A stretch of 64,000 nucleotides of DNA from Nocardioides sp. IC4_145 (GTDB lineage: Bacteria > Actinomycetota > Actinomycetes > Propionibacteriales > Nocardioidaceae), in NCBI RefSeq assembly GCF_011250565.1, contig NZ_JAANMS010000006.1:62001-126000 (forward strand), given 5' to 3'. A program made the translations under genes and the position numbers. Numbering within the stretch: position 1 is the first letter of the stretch; each line of letters starts with the position of its first letter. The notes under the pieces are model-generated. The model did not search any database, was not told the origin of the DNA, and was given only the letters and a program-made list of their open reading frames with translations. Below are positions 1 to 9,600 of the stretch, one piece after another.

Positions 1-316
1 GGATGTCGAAGTTGTCGTCCTCCCACGCGGCCGGGCCCACCTCGGACATGAGGCGCTCGAACTCGCGGGTCCCGGCCTCGGTGACCTGGTAGACGATCCG
101 GGGCCGGCGGCTGGTGGTGACCGTGCTGCTGGTGGACTCCTCGATGAGGTTGCCGCGCAGCATCTTCTTCAGCGTCGGGTAGAGCGAGCCGTACGACAGG
201 ACCCGTCCCCACCCGAGCATGAGGTTCAGCCGCTTGCGCAGCTCGTAGCCGTGCATGGGTCCCTCGTGCAGCAGTCCGAGGACCGCCAGCTCGATGGTCT
301 CCCCACGTCGTGACAT
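1..316 (-). CDS. PadR-family transcriptional regulator (3' end outside window)
   Basis: The visible 105 N-terminal residues form a PadR winged helix: an ELAVLGLL segment, HGYELRKRL in the recognition region, then YGSLYPTLKKM and a beta wing rich in Ser/Thr ahead of RPRIVYQVTEAG. PadR proteins are usually dimeric repressors with a C-terminal helical dimerisation part, which lies beyond the window here. The ATG at 316 opens the frame and is preceded at 323-335 by an inverted repeat that could be its own operator. The gene is divergent from the penicillin-binding protein gene. A PadR gene (Rv0047c) lies near ponA1 in M. tuberculosis, so the location fits a conserved neighbourhood. The ligand and targets cannot be read from sequence. 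Confidence 0.88.
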   Translation of the reverse strand, partial: MSRRGETIELAVLGLLHEGPMHGYELRKRLNLMLGWGRVLSYGSLYPTLKKMLRGNLIEESTSSTVTTSRRPRIVYQVTEAGTREFERLMSEVGPAAWEDDNFDI

Positions 317-322
317 GCGACG

Positions 323-335
323 TATCGTAGCGATA
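323..335. promoter_or_regulatory. Inverted repeat, candidate PadR operator
   Basis: TATCG, a 3-nt spacer, then CGATA form a perfect inverted repeat 7 bp upstream of the PadR start; a second AT-rich palindrome GATATATC overlaps its right edge (332-339). AT-rich dyads of this TATCG/CGATA type are typical PadR targets. It lies in the intergenic region shared with the PBP gene, so it could control one or both. Role is inferred. Confidence 0.5.
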
Positions 336-498
336 TATCCGTGGGTTGCGAACACCCGACCTATCGGACCTGCGCAGGGGTCTCCCGATGGCCCGGATGC
401 GTACCCTGTCCTGCGGCGCGGCCCCGTCCGGCACGGTCCGCCCGGCCCGGTGCGAGGTCAGCGCCGAGCCGTCGTACGCCGACAGGAGAAGCACCAGC

Positions 499-2802
<2,304 letters not shown>

Positions 2803-2809
2803 CCGGCCG

Positions 2810-4255
2810 GTGAGCCCGCGCCAGGGGCACGTCCACCCGACGCACGAGGACCCCGTCGCCCGCGCGCTGAGCGAGGGCGTCGGCGGTCCGATGGGCCGCC
2901 GGGGCGCCGGCCACCGGTGGTGGACGCCGGTGCGGGTCGTGCTGCTGGTGACGGCGGTCTGCTTCGCGCTCGGGATGGTGCAGAAGCAGAGCTGCTTCGA
3001 GGACACGTGGGGCGACGGGCAGCAGCGCTACTCCCACATGTGCTACTCCGACCTGCCCTACCTCTACACCGGGCGCGGGATGGCCGAGCGGGCGTGGCCC
3101 TACACCGACGACGAGCAGGTCCGCGACCGCTACGAGGTCATGGAGTACCCCGTCGGCATCTCCTACTGGGCCTGGGGCACCGCCTGGGTCGCCCAGGTCG
3201 CCGACCACCTCGGCGTCCCCGACCTCGCCGAACGCGCCGCGGCGCCCGCGGACTCGCTCTTCGGCCGGCCCGAGGTGCAGTCGGAGGTCCGGTGGTACGT
3301 CGTCGTCAACGCGGTCGGCCTCGGTGCCGTCGCGCTGCTGACCGCGTGGTTCCTCAGCCGCACGCACCGGCGACGCCCCTGGGACGCGATGATGTACGCC
3401 GCGTCCCCGGCGCTCGCGCTGACCGCGCTGGTGAACTGGGACCTGCTCGCCGTGGTGCTCGTCGCCGCCGCGACCTGGGCGTGGTCGCGCGACAGGCCGG
3501 TCCTGACCGGCGTGCTCATCGGGCTCGGCACCGCGACGAAGCTCTACCCGTTGTTCCTGCTCGGGGGAGTGCTCGTCGTCTGCCTGCGGGACAAGCGGGT
3601 GCGCGACTTCGCGACCGCGACCGCGGCCGCGGCCGTCGCCTGGGTGGTGGCCGACCTGCCGGCGTACCTCTCGGGACCGGAGCAGTGGCGGGTCTTCTGG
3701 TCGTTCAACTCCGAGCGCGGCGCCGACCTCGGCTCGATCTGGCTGGTCGTCCAGCAGGCGAGCGACACCGCGATCAGCGCGCACACGATCAACGTGGTCT
3801 CGTGGCTGTTCTTCGGCGCGTGGTGCCTGGGCGTGCTGGTGCTGGGGCTGCGCGCGCCGGAGACGCCGCGGCTGGCACAGCTTGCGTTCCTCGTGGTCGC
3901 CGGCTTCCTGCTGGTCAACAAGGTCTACTCGCCGCAGTACGTCCTGTGGCTGCTCCCGCTCGCCGTCCTCGCCCGGCCCCGCTGGCGCGACCAGCTGGTC
4001 TGGCAGGCCGGCGAGGTCCTCTACTTCGCCGCCGTGTGGTGGTACCTCGGTGAGTACCTCGCGCCCGCCGGCGGCGGCGACGCCGGGTTCTACTGGGTGG
4101 CGATCCTGCTGCGGATGGCCTGCGAGCTCTACCTCGTCGGCGTCGTCGTCCGCGACGTCCTGCGCCCCGGCCACGACCCGGTCCGCGAGGGCGGGTACGT
4201 CGCCCCGCCGCCGCGCCTCGCGGCAGCCGGCCGGGCTCGACCAGCGGGCGGCTAG
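2810..4255 (+). CDS. Polytopic GT87-family (DUF2029-like) glycosyltransferase
   Basis: This 481-residue protein has about ten hydrophobic helices. An N-terminal membrane segment is followed by an extracytoplasmic loop rich in Trp/Tyr, then NWDLLAVVLVA, TKLYPLFLLGG and NKVYSPQYVLWLLPL, patterns typical of GT87/PIMT-like mannosyltransferases that use polyprenyl-phosphate sugars. It matches the position of Rv0051 right after ponA1 in M. tuberculosis. The GTG start is 7 nt after the PBP stop. Its stop codon overlaps the stop of the opposite-strand gene through the palindrome CTAG (4252-4255). Likely role is envelope glycan or lipoglycan assembly; the acceptor is unknown. Confidence 0.8.
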   Translation: MSPRQGHVHPTHEDPVARALSEGVGGPMGRRGAGHRWWTPVRVVLLVTAVCFALGMVQKQSCFEDTWGDGQQRYSHMCYSDLPYLYTGRGMAERAWPYTDDEQVRDRYEVMEYPVGISYWAWGTAWVAQVADHLGVPDLAERAAAPADSLFGRPEVQSEVRWYVVVNAVGLGAVALLTAWFLSRTHRRRPWDAMMYAASPALALTALVNWDLLAVVLVAAATWAWSRDRPVLTGVLIGLGTATKLYPLFLLGGVLVVCLRDKRVRDFATATAAAAVAWVVADLPAYLSGPEQWRVFWSFNSERGADLGSIWLVVQQASDTAISAHTINVVSWLFFGAWCLGVLVLGLRAPETPRLAQLAFLVVAGFLLVNKVYSPQYVLWLLPLAVLARPRWRDQLVWQAGEVLYFAAVWWYLGEYLAPAGGGDAGFYWVAILLRMACELYLVGVVVRDVLRPGHDPVREGGYVAPPPRLAAAGRARPAGG

Positions 4256-5307
4256 TCGACCAGGACCCGGTCGAAGGCGGTGGCGGTGAACCGCACCCGC
4301 ACGTCGACCTCGTCGCCGACCTCGGGCACCCGCGAGCCCGAGGGCAGGAACAGCATCGAGGCCTGCATGTGCGGCGGCTCGGCGAAGAGCCGCTGCTTGC
4401 CGTCGATGGAGAACGGCGAGCGGACGAAGCCGACCGCGTCGAGGCCGCCGCGGGCCAGGGTCGCGGCGCGTGCCTTCAGGCCGGAGTCGCCGGTGGGCGC
4501 CTCGAGGCCGATGCCGTGGGCGGTGCCGCCGCTGACGACGAGCAGGTGGCCGGACTTCGGCGCGGTGCGGCCGCGGTAGCCGAAGGAGTCGCCGCGCTCG
4601 ACCGCGTGCACGTCGAGGACGGTCGCGGTCACGCGCAGCGCGCCGCGGTCGCCGAGCCACAGGGCGGTGCCGGTGCGCGGGCGGATGTCGTAGTCGGCGT
4701 ACGACGCGCGGAGGGTCGCCAGCTCGGCGTCGGTGAGGTGGCTGACCCAGATCGTGCGGGTCTCCAGCTCGGCGGCGACGACGTCGTTGAGCAGCCGGTC
4801 GACCTCGCCGAGGTGGGAGCCCTGGGCGAGCGGCAGGTGCAGCGCGACGCCCTCGAGCCGGGCGCGCGGGTGCGCAGCGACGCTGCGGGCGGCCGCCCAC
4901 AGCTCGCGGGCGGTGTGGCCGTGGCGCTGCATGCTGGTCATCCGCTCGAGCACGAACCGCGCGTCCGGCTGACGGGAGAGCAGGTCGTCGACGTCCTGCG
5001 GGCGGCTGACCGTGTGGACGACGCGGTCGGCGATCGCCGGGTCCAGCTCGAGGGCCGCGCCGAAGGGTCGCCACGGGGTGAGCACGAGCAGGCTGCCGTC
5101 GAAGCGGCTCGCGACGTGCGGCAGCTCGTCGTACGTCCCGACGGCCAGGGTGTCGACGCCGAGCCACTGGCTCTTGCGGGCGAGCCGGCCGAGGGTGAAG
5201 CCGTAGCCGTTGCCCTTGCACACCGGGACCAGCCCGGGCTGGGCGTCGGCGACCGAGCGCAGGTGGGCGCGCCACCGCTCGCCGTCGACGTGGAGGACGA
5301 GGCTCAT
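4252..5307 (-). CDS. Alanine-racemase-like PLP protein paired with FemX
   Basis: A 351-residue fold-type III PLP protein. PVCKGNGYG near residue 30 matches the PLP-lysine segment of alanine racemase (VVKANAYGHG), followed by a barrel with LEGVALHLPL and DIRPRTGTALWLG, the latter like the RPG-alYG segment of Alr. DSFGYRGRTAPKSG and GTAHGIGLEAP take the place of the usual catalytic-Tyr and GYADG regions but are clearly divergent. It lies 13 nt after the femX-like gene, so both are probably one transcript. Such divergent Alr proteins next to FemAB genes recur in Actinobacteria; substrate could be an amino acid used in the peptidoglycan bridge, which is inference. Standard Alr activity should not be assumed. 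Confidence 0.75.
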   Translation of the reverse strand: MSLVLHVDGERWRAHLRSVADAQPGLVPVCKGNGYGFTLGRLARKSQWLGVDTLAVGTYDELPHVASRFDGSLLVLTPWRPFGAALELDPAIADRVVHTVSRPQDVDDLLSRQPDARFVLERMTSMQRHGHTARELWAAARSVAAHPRARLEGVALHLPLAQGSHLGEVDRLLNDVVAAELETRTIWVSHLTDAELATLRASYADYDIRPRTGTALWLGDRGALRVTATVLDVHAVERGDSFGYRGRTAPKSGHLLVVSGGTAHGIGLEAPTGDSGLKARAATLARGGLDAVGFVRSPFSIDGKQRLFAEPPHMQASMLFLPSGSRVPEVGDEVDVRVRFTATAFDRVLVD

Positions 5308-5320
5308 GCGCGGGTGCCCA

Positions 5321-6448
5321 TCAGCCGCGCCGCTTCATGTAGAGCTCGAAGGCCGTGTAGAGCGGCTTGCTGAGCGGGAGGTCCCACTCACCGACGTACT
5401 CGACGGCCTCGCCGCCGGTGCCGACCTTGAACTGGATGAGCCCGACGTGCGGGTCGTCGGGATCGAGGGTCTCGGTGATGCCGCGCAGGTCGTAGACGTC
5501 CGCGCCGGCGGCGAGCGCGGCGCGCATCATCGCCCACTGGACCGCGTTGGAGCCCCGCACGTCGCGCTTCTCGGTCGACGAGGCGCCGTAGGAGTACCAC
5601 GCGTGCGCGCCGACGCGGATCGCGACGGTCGCGGCGACCAGGTCGCCCTCGTGGCGGGCGAGGTGGAGCGTGATCCGGTCGGGCTCCTCGGCGGCCAGCG
5701 CCTCGACCATGGTGCGGAAGTACGACAGCGGGCGCGGCGTGAACCGGTCGCGCTCGGCGGTGTGGACGTACAGGTCGTGGAAGGCCTTGAGCTCGGCGAG
5801 GACCCCCTCGGCGGTGCTGGTCGAGGTCACCTCGACGCCGGCCTTGGCGGCCTTCTTGATGTTGCGCCGCCACTGCTGGTTCATGCCGGCTAGGACGTCG
5901 TCCTCCGACCGGCCGGCGAGCGGCACCTGGAAGACGTGCTGCGGCTGCCCGGCCGCGAACCCGCCGGCGACCGCCTGCGAGCGCCAGCCCAGCTCGCGCA
6001 GCTGGGTGACCACGCGGGCGCCGGTGCCGTCGCGCTCGGTCGGCGCGAGCTCGCCGAGGCGGCGTACGTCGTCGCTCGCGATGCCCTCCTTGATCGTCGC
6101 CGCGTCCCAGCGGCGGGTCACGACGGGCGGGCCGATCCGGACGCCGAAGGCCCCACGGGCCTTGACGTGCGCGGCCAGCGGACGGAGCCAGGCGCCGAGG
6201 TCCTCGTCGGCCCAGTCGATGACCGGTCCCTCGGGCAGGTAGGCGAGGTAGCGCCGGACCTTCGGCAGCTGGCGGTAGAGCACCAGGGCTGCGCCGACGA
6301 GCTGCCCGTCGCGCTCCCACCCGATCGACTGGCGGCGCCACTCGGACTTCACCCGGCCCCAGGCGGGGGTCTGGAGGAACGACGCGGAGCGCTGCGCCCG
6401 CACGAAGGCGAGGTGCTCGGTCTCGGAGATCTCGCGGACGGTCAGCAC
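5321..6448 (-). CDS. FemX/FemAB-type peptidoglycan bridge aminoacyltransferase
   Basis: A 375-residue FemAB-family protein with two GNAT-like folds. Visible family features are FLQTPAWGRVKSEWRRQSIGW near the N-terminus, YLPEGPVIDW, a helical MNQQWRRNIKKAAKAGVEV segment, WYSYGASSTEKRD and LIQFKVGTGGEAVEYVGEWDLPL near the C-terminus. These enzymes move an amino acid from aminoacyl-tRNA to the lipid II stem peptide at the cytoplasmic membrane face. The GTG at 6448 was preferred over 6469 because TAGCCT lies exactly 7 nt upstream, giving a leaderless start. It heads a two-gene unit with the alanine-racemase-like gene. The amino acid added is not visible. Confidence 0.88.
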   Translation of the reverse strand: MLTVREISETEHLAFVRAQRSASFLQTPAWGRVKSEWRRQSIGWERDGQLVGAALVLYRQLPKVRRYLAYLPEGPVIDWADEDLGAWLRPLAAHVKARGAFGVRIGPPVVTRRWDAATIKEGIASDDVRRLGELAPTERDGTGARVVTQLRELGWRSQAVAGGFAAGQPQHVFQVPLAGRSEDDVLAGMNQQWRRNIKKAAKAGVEVTSTSTAEGVLAELKAFHDLYVHTAERDRFTPRPLSYFRTMVEALAAEEPDRITLHLARHEGDLVAATVAIRVGAHAWYSYGASSTEKRDVRGSNAVQWAMMRAALAAGADVYDLRGITETLDPDDPHVGLIQFKVGTGGEAVEYVGEWDLPLSKPLYTAFELYMKRRG

Positions 6449-6480
6449 GGGGCCGAGGCTACTTCGCACGGGACCGGGGC

Positions 6481-7293
6481 TCAGACCCGGTCGCGGAGCC
6501 AGGCGAAGTCGGCGAGGTGCTGCTCGGCGTCGCCCGGCGTCTCGCAGACCACCGGCGCGCCGGCGTCGCGGACGACGCCGGCGAGCAGGTCGGGGTCGAT
6601 CTGGCCGGCGCCGAAGTTGGCGTGCCGGTCGGCGCCGGAGTCGAACGCGTCGCGGCTGTCGTTGCAGTGGACCAGGTCGATCCGGCCCGTGATGCGGCGT
6701 ACGTCGTCAACGACCGTCTCCAGCGCGTTGCCGCCGGCGTGGGCGTGGCAGGTGTCGAGGCAGAACCCGACCTGGTCGAAGCCCTCCGCGGTGGAGATCG
6801 CATCCCACACCCGGCCGATCCGGTCGAGGTAGCGGGCCATCGCGTTGTCCCCGCCGGCGGTGTTCTCGATCAGCAGCGGGACCTTGATGTCGGTCGCCTC
6901 GACCGCCTTGCGCCAGTTGTCGAAGCCCTTCTCGGGGTCGTCGGCCTTGTTGACGTGGCCGCCGTGCACGATCAGCCCCTTGGCGCCGACCTCGGCCGCG
7001 CCGTCCATGTGCTGCTGGAGCAGCTTGCGGCTGGGGATGCGGATGCGGTTGTTCGTGGTGGCGACGTTGATGACGTACGGCGCGTGGACGTAGAGGTCGA
7101 CGCCCGCGGCCTCGGCGGCCTCCTTCAGCGCGGCCGCGCCACCGGCGTACCGGACCTGGGGGCCCTTGTAGTCCTGCGGGTCCCCGAGGAAGAACTGCAC
7201 GAGCGGCGCCTGCCGGGCCTGCGCCTCCGCGACGGGGTCGGTCTGGTCGACGTGGGCGCCGATCGGGAGGGTCGCGGAGGTGTCCTGGGCCAT
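6481..7293 (-). CDS. nfo: Endonuclease IV (AP endonuclease)
   Basis: A 270-residue TIM-barrel endonuclease IV that cuts DNA 5' to abasic sites in base excision repair. The expected zinc ligands are all in place by motif: His in YVHAPY, His in IVHGGH, Glu in LIENTAGG, Asp and His in CLDTCHAH, His in DLVHCND, Asp/His in ADRHANFG, and Glu in VCETPGD. The ATG at 7293 is 7 nt after TAGGGT on the minus strand, indicating a leaderless start; a start at 7317 has no support. It precedes the femX-like gene by 32 nt on the same strand but that gene has its own promoter-like hexamer. Divergent from rpsF. Confidence 0.9.
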   Translation of the reverse strand: MAQDTSATLPIGAHVDQTDPVAEAQARQAPLVQFFLGDPQDYKGPQVRYAGGAAALKEAAEAAGVDLYVHAPYVINVATTNNRIRIPSRKLLQQHMDGAAEVGAKGLIVHGGHVNKADDPEKGFDNWRKAVEATDIKVPLLIENTAGGDNAMARYLDRIGRVWDAISTAEGFDQVGFCLDTCHAHAGGNALETVVDDVRRITGRIDLVHCNDSRDAFDSGADRHANFGAGQIDPDLLAGVVRDAGAPVVCETPGDAEQHLADFAWLRDRV

Positions 7294-7351
7294 GCCCACC
7301 ACCCTACGAGTGTCCACCGACAGCGATTTCGGGGCGGTCGGCGCGCGCTGC

Positions 7352-7357
7352 TACCTT
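7352..7357 (+). promoter_or_regulatory. Candidate -10 element of the rpsF operon
   Basis: TACCTT is the best -10 match between nfo and rpsF on the plus strand. It would give a 5' leader of about 130 nt before rpsF, long enough for the folded leader described at 7399-7480. No clear TTGACA-like -35 is visible, which is usual in such GC-rich DNA. Confidence 0.4.
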
Positions 7358-7398
7358 GTCCTGTCCACTCGTGACCGCCCACCGACGGGCCGGGAGCG

Positions 7399-7480
7399 GT
7401 GGACACCCGCCGAGCGGCTCCGGCTGCCGGCGGGACGCAAGCCCTCCTGCCACGGAGAGACCGTGGCCGCCGAAGTCCAC
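7399..7480 (+). promoter_or_regulatory. Structured 5' leader of the rpsF operon
   Basis: The leader can fold into a three-way junction: P1 GTGGAC (7399-7404) with GTCCAC (7475-7480); P2 CCCGCC (7406-7411) with GGCGGG (7429-7434); P3 CCACGG (7450-7455) with CCGTGG (7461-7466) closed by AGAGA. P1 ends directly against the AGGAGG ribosome binding site (7481-7486). Autoregulatory leaders bound by the S6:S18 complex are known upstream of rpsF in many bacteria; whether this is one is inference. Confidence 0.45.
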
Positions 7481-7497
7481 AGGAGGTGGAGAACGCT

Positions 7498-7788
7498 TTG
7501 CGTGCCTATGAAGTCATGGTCATCCTCGACCCCAGCCTCGACGAGCGCACCGTGCAGCCCTCGCTCGACCGCTACCTCAACGTCATCCGCAACGACGGCG
7601 GCTCGGTCGAGTCCGTCGACGTGTGGGGACGTCGTCGCCTCGCCTACGAGGTGAAGAAGAACGCCGAGGGCATCTACGCGGTGATCTCGATCAACGCCGA
7701 GCCGGCGACGGTCAAGGAGTTCGACCGTCAGCTCACGCTCAACGAGTCCATCCTGCGCACCAAGGTCATCCGCCCCGACGCTCGCTGA
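7498..7788 (+). CDS. rpsF: 30S ribosomal protein bS6
   Basis: A 96-residue bS6. It begins [16 protein letters not shown] and contains [12 protein letters not shown] and [19 protein letters not shown], all typical. The start is the TTG at 7498, because AGGAGG sits 11 nt upstream at 7481-7486 and the protein then begins at the canonical position of the family; an upstream in-frame GTG at 7399 would add 33 residues that look like leader sequence. First gene of the rpsF-ssb-rpsR-rplI ribosomal/replication operon. The TTG start on a ribosomal gene may tune its translation together with the folded leader. Confidence 0.95.
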   Translation: MRAYEVMVILDPSLDERTVQPSLDRYLNVIRNDGGSVESVDVWGRRRLAYEVKKNAEGIYAVISINAEPATVKEFDRQLTLNESILRTKVIRPDAR

Positions 7789-7922
7789 GCCCTCCCGGAC
7801 CTGTTCCGGGGAGCCAGCCCGCGTCGTCCCTGTGGACGACCACTTCCCGCTGTCGGCGGCAGCCGCCACGATGAGCGGGACGCACACACGACTCTGACCA
7901 GCACGAAGCCAAGGAGACCCTC

Positions 7923-8540
7923 ATGGCAGGCGAGACCGTCATCACGGTGGTCGGCAACCTCGTCGACGACCCGGAGCTGCGCTTCACCCCCTCGGGTGCG
8001 GCCGTGGCCAACTTCCGGATCGCGTCGACGCCGCGCACCTTCGACCGGCAGACCAACGAGTGGAAGGACGGCGACGCGCTGTTCCTCTCCTGCTCGGTCT
8101 GGCGGCAGGCCGCGGAGAACGTCGCCGAGTCCCTGCAGCGCGGCATGCGTGTCGTCGTGCAGGGCCGCCTGAAGTCCCGCCAGTACGAGACCCGTGAGGG
8201 CGAGAAGCGGACCGTCTTCGAGATCGAGGTCGAAGAGGTCGGTCCCTCGCTCAAGTACGCCACGGCCAAGGTCACCCGCGCCCAGCGCTCCGGTGGCGGC
8301 GGCGGTGGCGGGTTCTCCGGCGGCGGTGGCGGCGGTGCCGCTCCCTCCGGCGGGGACGACCCATGGGCCACCCCGGCGCCCCAGCAGGGCGGCGGCGGCC
8401 AGGGCGGGTACGGCGGCGGCGCACCCTCGGGTGGCGGCCAGGGCGGCGGTTACGGAGGCGGCGCGCCCTCGGGTGGCGGCGCTCCCGCGAACGACCCCTG
8501 GGGCGCCCCGGGCGTGGGCTCCGACGAGCCCCCGTTCTGA
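7923..8540 (+). CDS. ssb: Single-stranded DNA-binding protein
   Basis: A 205-residue SSB. The OB fold occupies about residues 1-110 ([67 protein letters not shown]). It is followed by a Gly/Ser/Pro-rich linker of about 80 residues with repeated GGAPSGGG-like units, and ends in the acidic tip SDEPPF used to recruit repair and replication proteins. AAGGAG precedes the ATG. Sits between rpsF and rpsR as in mycobacteria and Streptomyces. Confidence 0.96.
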   Translation: MAGETVITVVGNLVDDPELRFTPSGAAVANFRIASTPRTFDRQTNEWKDGDALFLSCSVWRQAAENVAESLQRGMRVVVQGRLKSRQYETREGEKRTVFEIEVEEVGPSLKYATAKVTRAQRSGGGGGGGFSGGGGGGAAPSGGDDPWATPAPQQGGGGQGGYGGGAPSGGGQGGGYGGGAPSGGGAPANDPWGAPGVGSDEPPF

Positions 8541-8674
8541 CGCACCCCCGGCTCCGGGTCTCCTCGGCCCACCGGCTGGTCCAGCACCACCATCCACGCA
8601 CATCCCTCAACCATTCCGCCCCTGCCCGCCCTCGTGGCGGCGCCGGGTCGGGCTTCTAGGAAGGAAGCACCACA

Positions 8675-8911
8675 ATGGCCAAGGCAGTGATGCGCAAGCC
8701 CAAGAAGAAGGTTTGCCAGTTCTGCAAGGAGAAGGCGACCGGTGTCGACTACAAGGACACCACGCTCCTCCGCAAGTTCATCTCGGACCGCGGCAAGATC
8801 CGCGCCCGTCGGGTGACCGGCAACTGCGTCCAGCACCAGCGCGACGTGGCCACGGCCGTCAAGAACGCCCGTGAGGTCGCCCTGCTGCCCTACACCTCGA
8901 CCGGTCGCTGA
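8675..8911 (+). CDS. rpsR: 30S ribosomal protein bS18 (cysteine-containing form)
   Basis: A 78-residue bS18. CQFC near residues 14-17 and the Cys in [10 protein letters not shown] mark the zinc-type (C+) form. In mycobacteria a second, cysteine-free bS18 is used under zinc limitation; only the C+ copy is in this window. AAGGAAG lies upstream of the ATG. The 134-nt gap from ssb contains no gene I can support. rplI follows after 14 nt. Confidence 0.96.
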   Translation: MAKAVMRKPKKKVCQFCKEKATGVDYKDTTLLRKFISDRGKIRARRVTGNCVQHQRDVATAVKNAREVALLPYTSTGR

Positions 8912-8925
8912 GAGGAGCGGGAACG

Positions 8926-9372
8926 ATGAAGCTCATCCTGACCCAGGAGGTCACCGGTCTCGGTGGCCCCGGTGACGTCGTCGAGGTGAAGGACGGCTAC
9001 GGCCGCAACTACCTCGTCCCCCGCGGTGTCGCGATCCGTTGGACGCGCGGCGCCGAGAAGACCGTCGAGTCGATCAAGGCCGCCCGCGCCACCCGCGCGG
9101 TCCGCGACCTCGGCCACGCCGAGGAGATCAAGACCAAGCTCGAGGCGAACAGCGTGGCCGTCAAGGTCCGCGCCGGTGCCGGCGGCCGCCTCTTCGGCGC
9201 CGTCACCACCGCCGAGATCGCCGAGGCCCTCACGGCCACCTCCGGCGAGCAGGTCGACAAGCGCACGATCGCGATCAAGAACCCGATCCGCGCGCTCGGC
9301 AACCACGAGGTCTCGGTCCGGCTGCACGACGAGGTGTCCGCCACGGTGGCCCTCAACGTCATCCCGGCCTGA
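8926..9372 (+). CDS. rplI: 50S ribosomal protein bL9
   Basis: A 148-residue bL9 with N-terminal [34 protein letters not shown], the long connecting helix and a C-terminal domain containing [16 protein letters not shown] and [22 protein letters not shown]-like ribosome binding site ahead of the ATG. Last gene of the ribosomal operon, followed by a strong hairpin at 9412-9447. Confidence 0.96.
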   Translation: MKLILTQEVTGLGGPGDVVEVKDGYGRNYLVPRGVAIRWTRGAEKTVESIKAARATRAVRDLGHAEEIKTKLEANSVAVKVRAGAGGRLFGAVTTAEIAEALTATSGEQVDKRTIAIKNPIRALGNHEVSVRLHDEVSATVALNVIPA

Positions 9373-9411
9373 TCCTCCTCGCTGCCGCTCGCGGCAGCAC
9401 CGCAGCACCGA

Positions 9412-9447
9412 ACAGGGCCGCCCCTCCTCCGGGAGGGGCGGCCCTGT
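9412..9447. terminator. Rho-independent-like hairpin after rplI
   Basis: A perfect 16-bp stem (9412-9427 with 9432-9447; arms ACAGGGCCGCCCCTCC and its complement) closed by a TCCG tetraloop, 39 nt after rplI. It lacks a T-run, which is common for actinobacterial terminators. It could also act on the opposite strand for the gene at 9601-10833. Confidence 0.85.
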
Positions 9448-9458
9448 CGTCGTCCTGG

Positions 9459-9576
9459 GTGCAGGCAACGCGCCGTTCGTGGAGCTACCGCGTCGTCGGT
9501 GCGACTACCGCGCCGTCCGTGCAGCTACCGCGCCGTTCGAACGGCGCGGTAGCCGGCTGGACAGCGCGTTGCATGC
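9459..9576. repeat. Four tandem 20-bp units ending in a 30-bp palindrome
   Basis: Units of exactly 20 bp at 9459, 9479, 9499 and 9519 share the core GCTACCGCGCCGTTC (first unit most divergent). The last unit is directly followed by its inverted copy, making a perfect palindrome at 9524-9553; 13 bp at 9564-9576 are an inverted copy (12 of 13) of the first unit (9461-9473). The array fills the gap between the converging rplI and 9601-10833 genes. The units touch without spacers. Confidence 0.85.
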
Positions 9577-9600
9577 GGATCGGCAGGCGTCACCCGGTGG

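Noticed and set aside
9459-9576. CRISPR array
   Set aside because: Units are contiguous with no spacers, only 20 bp, and no cas genes are nearby.
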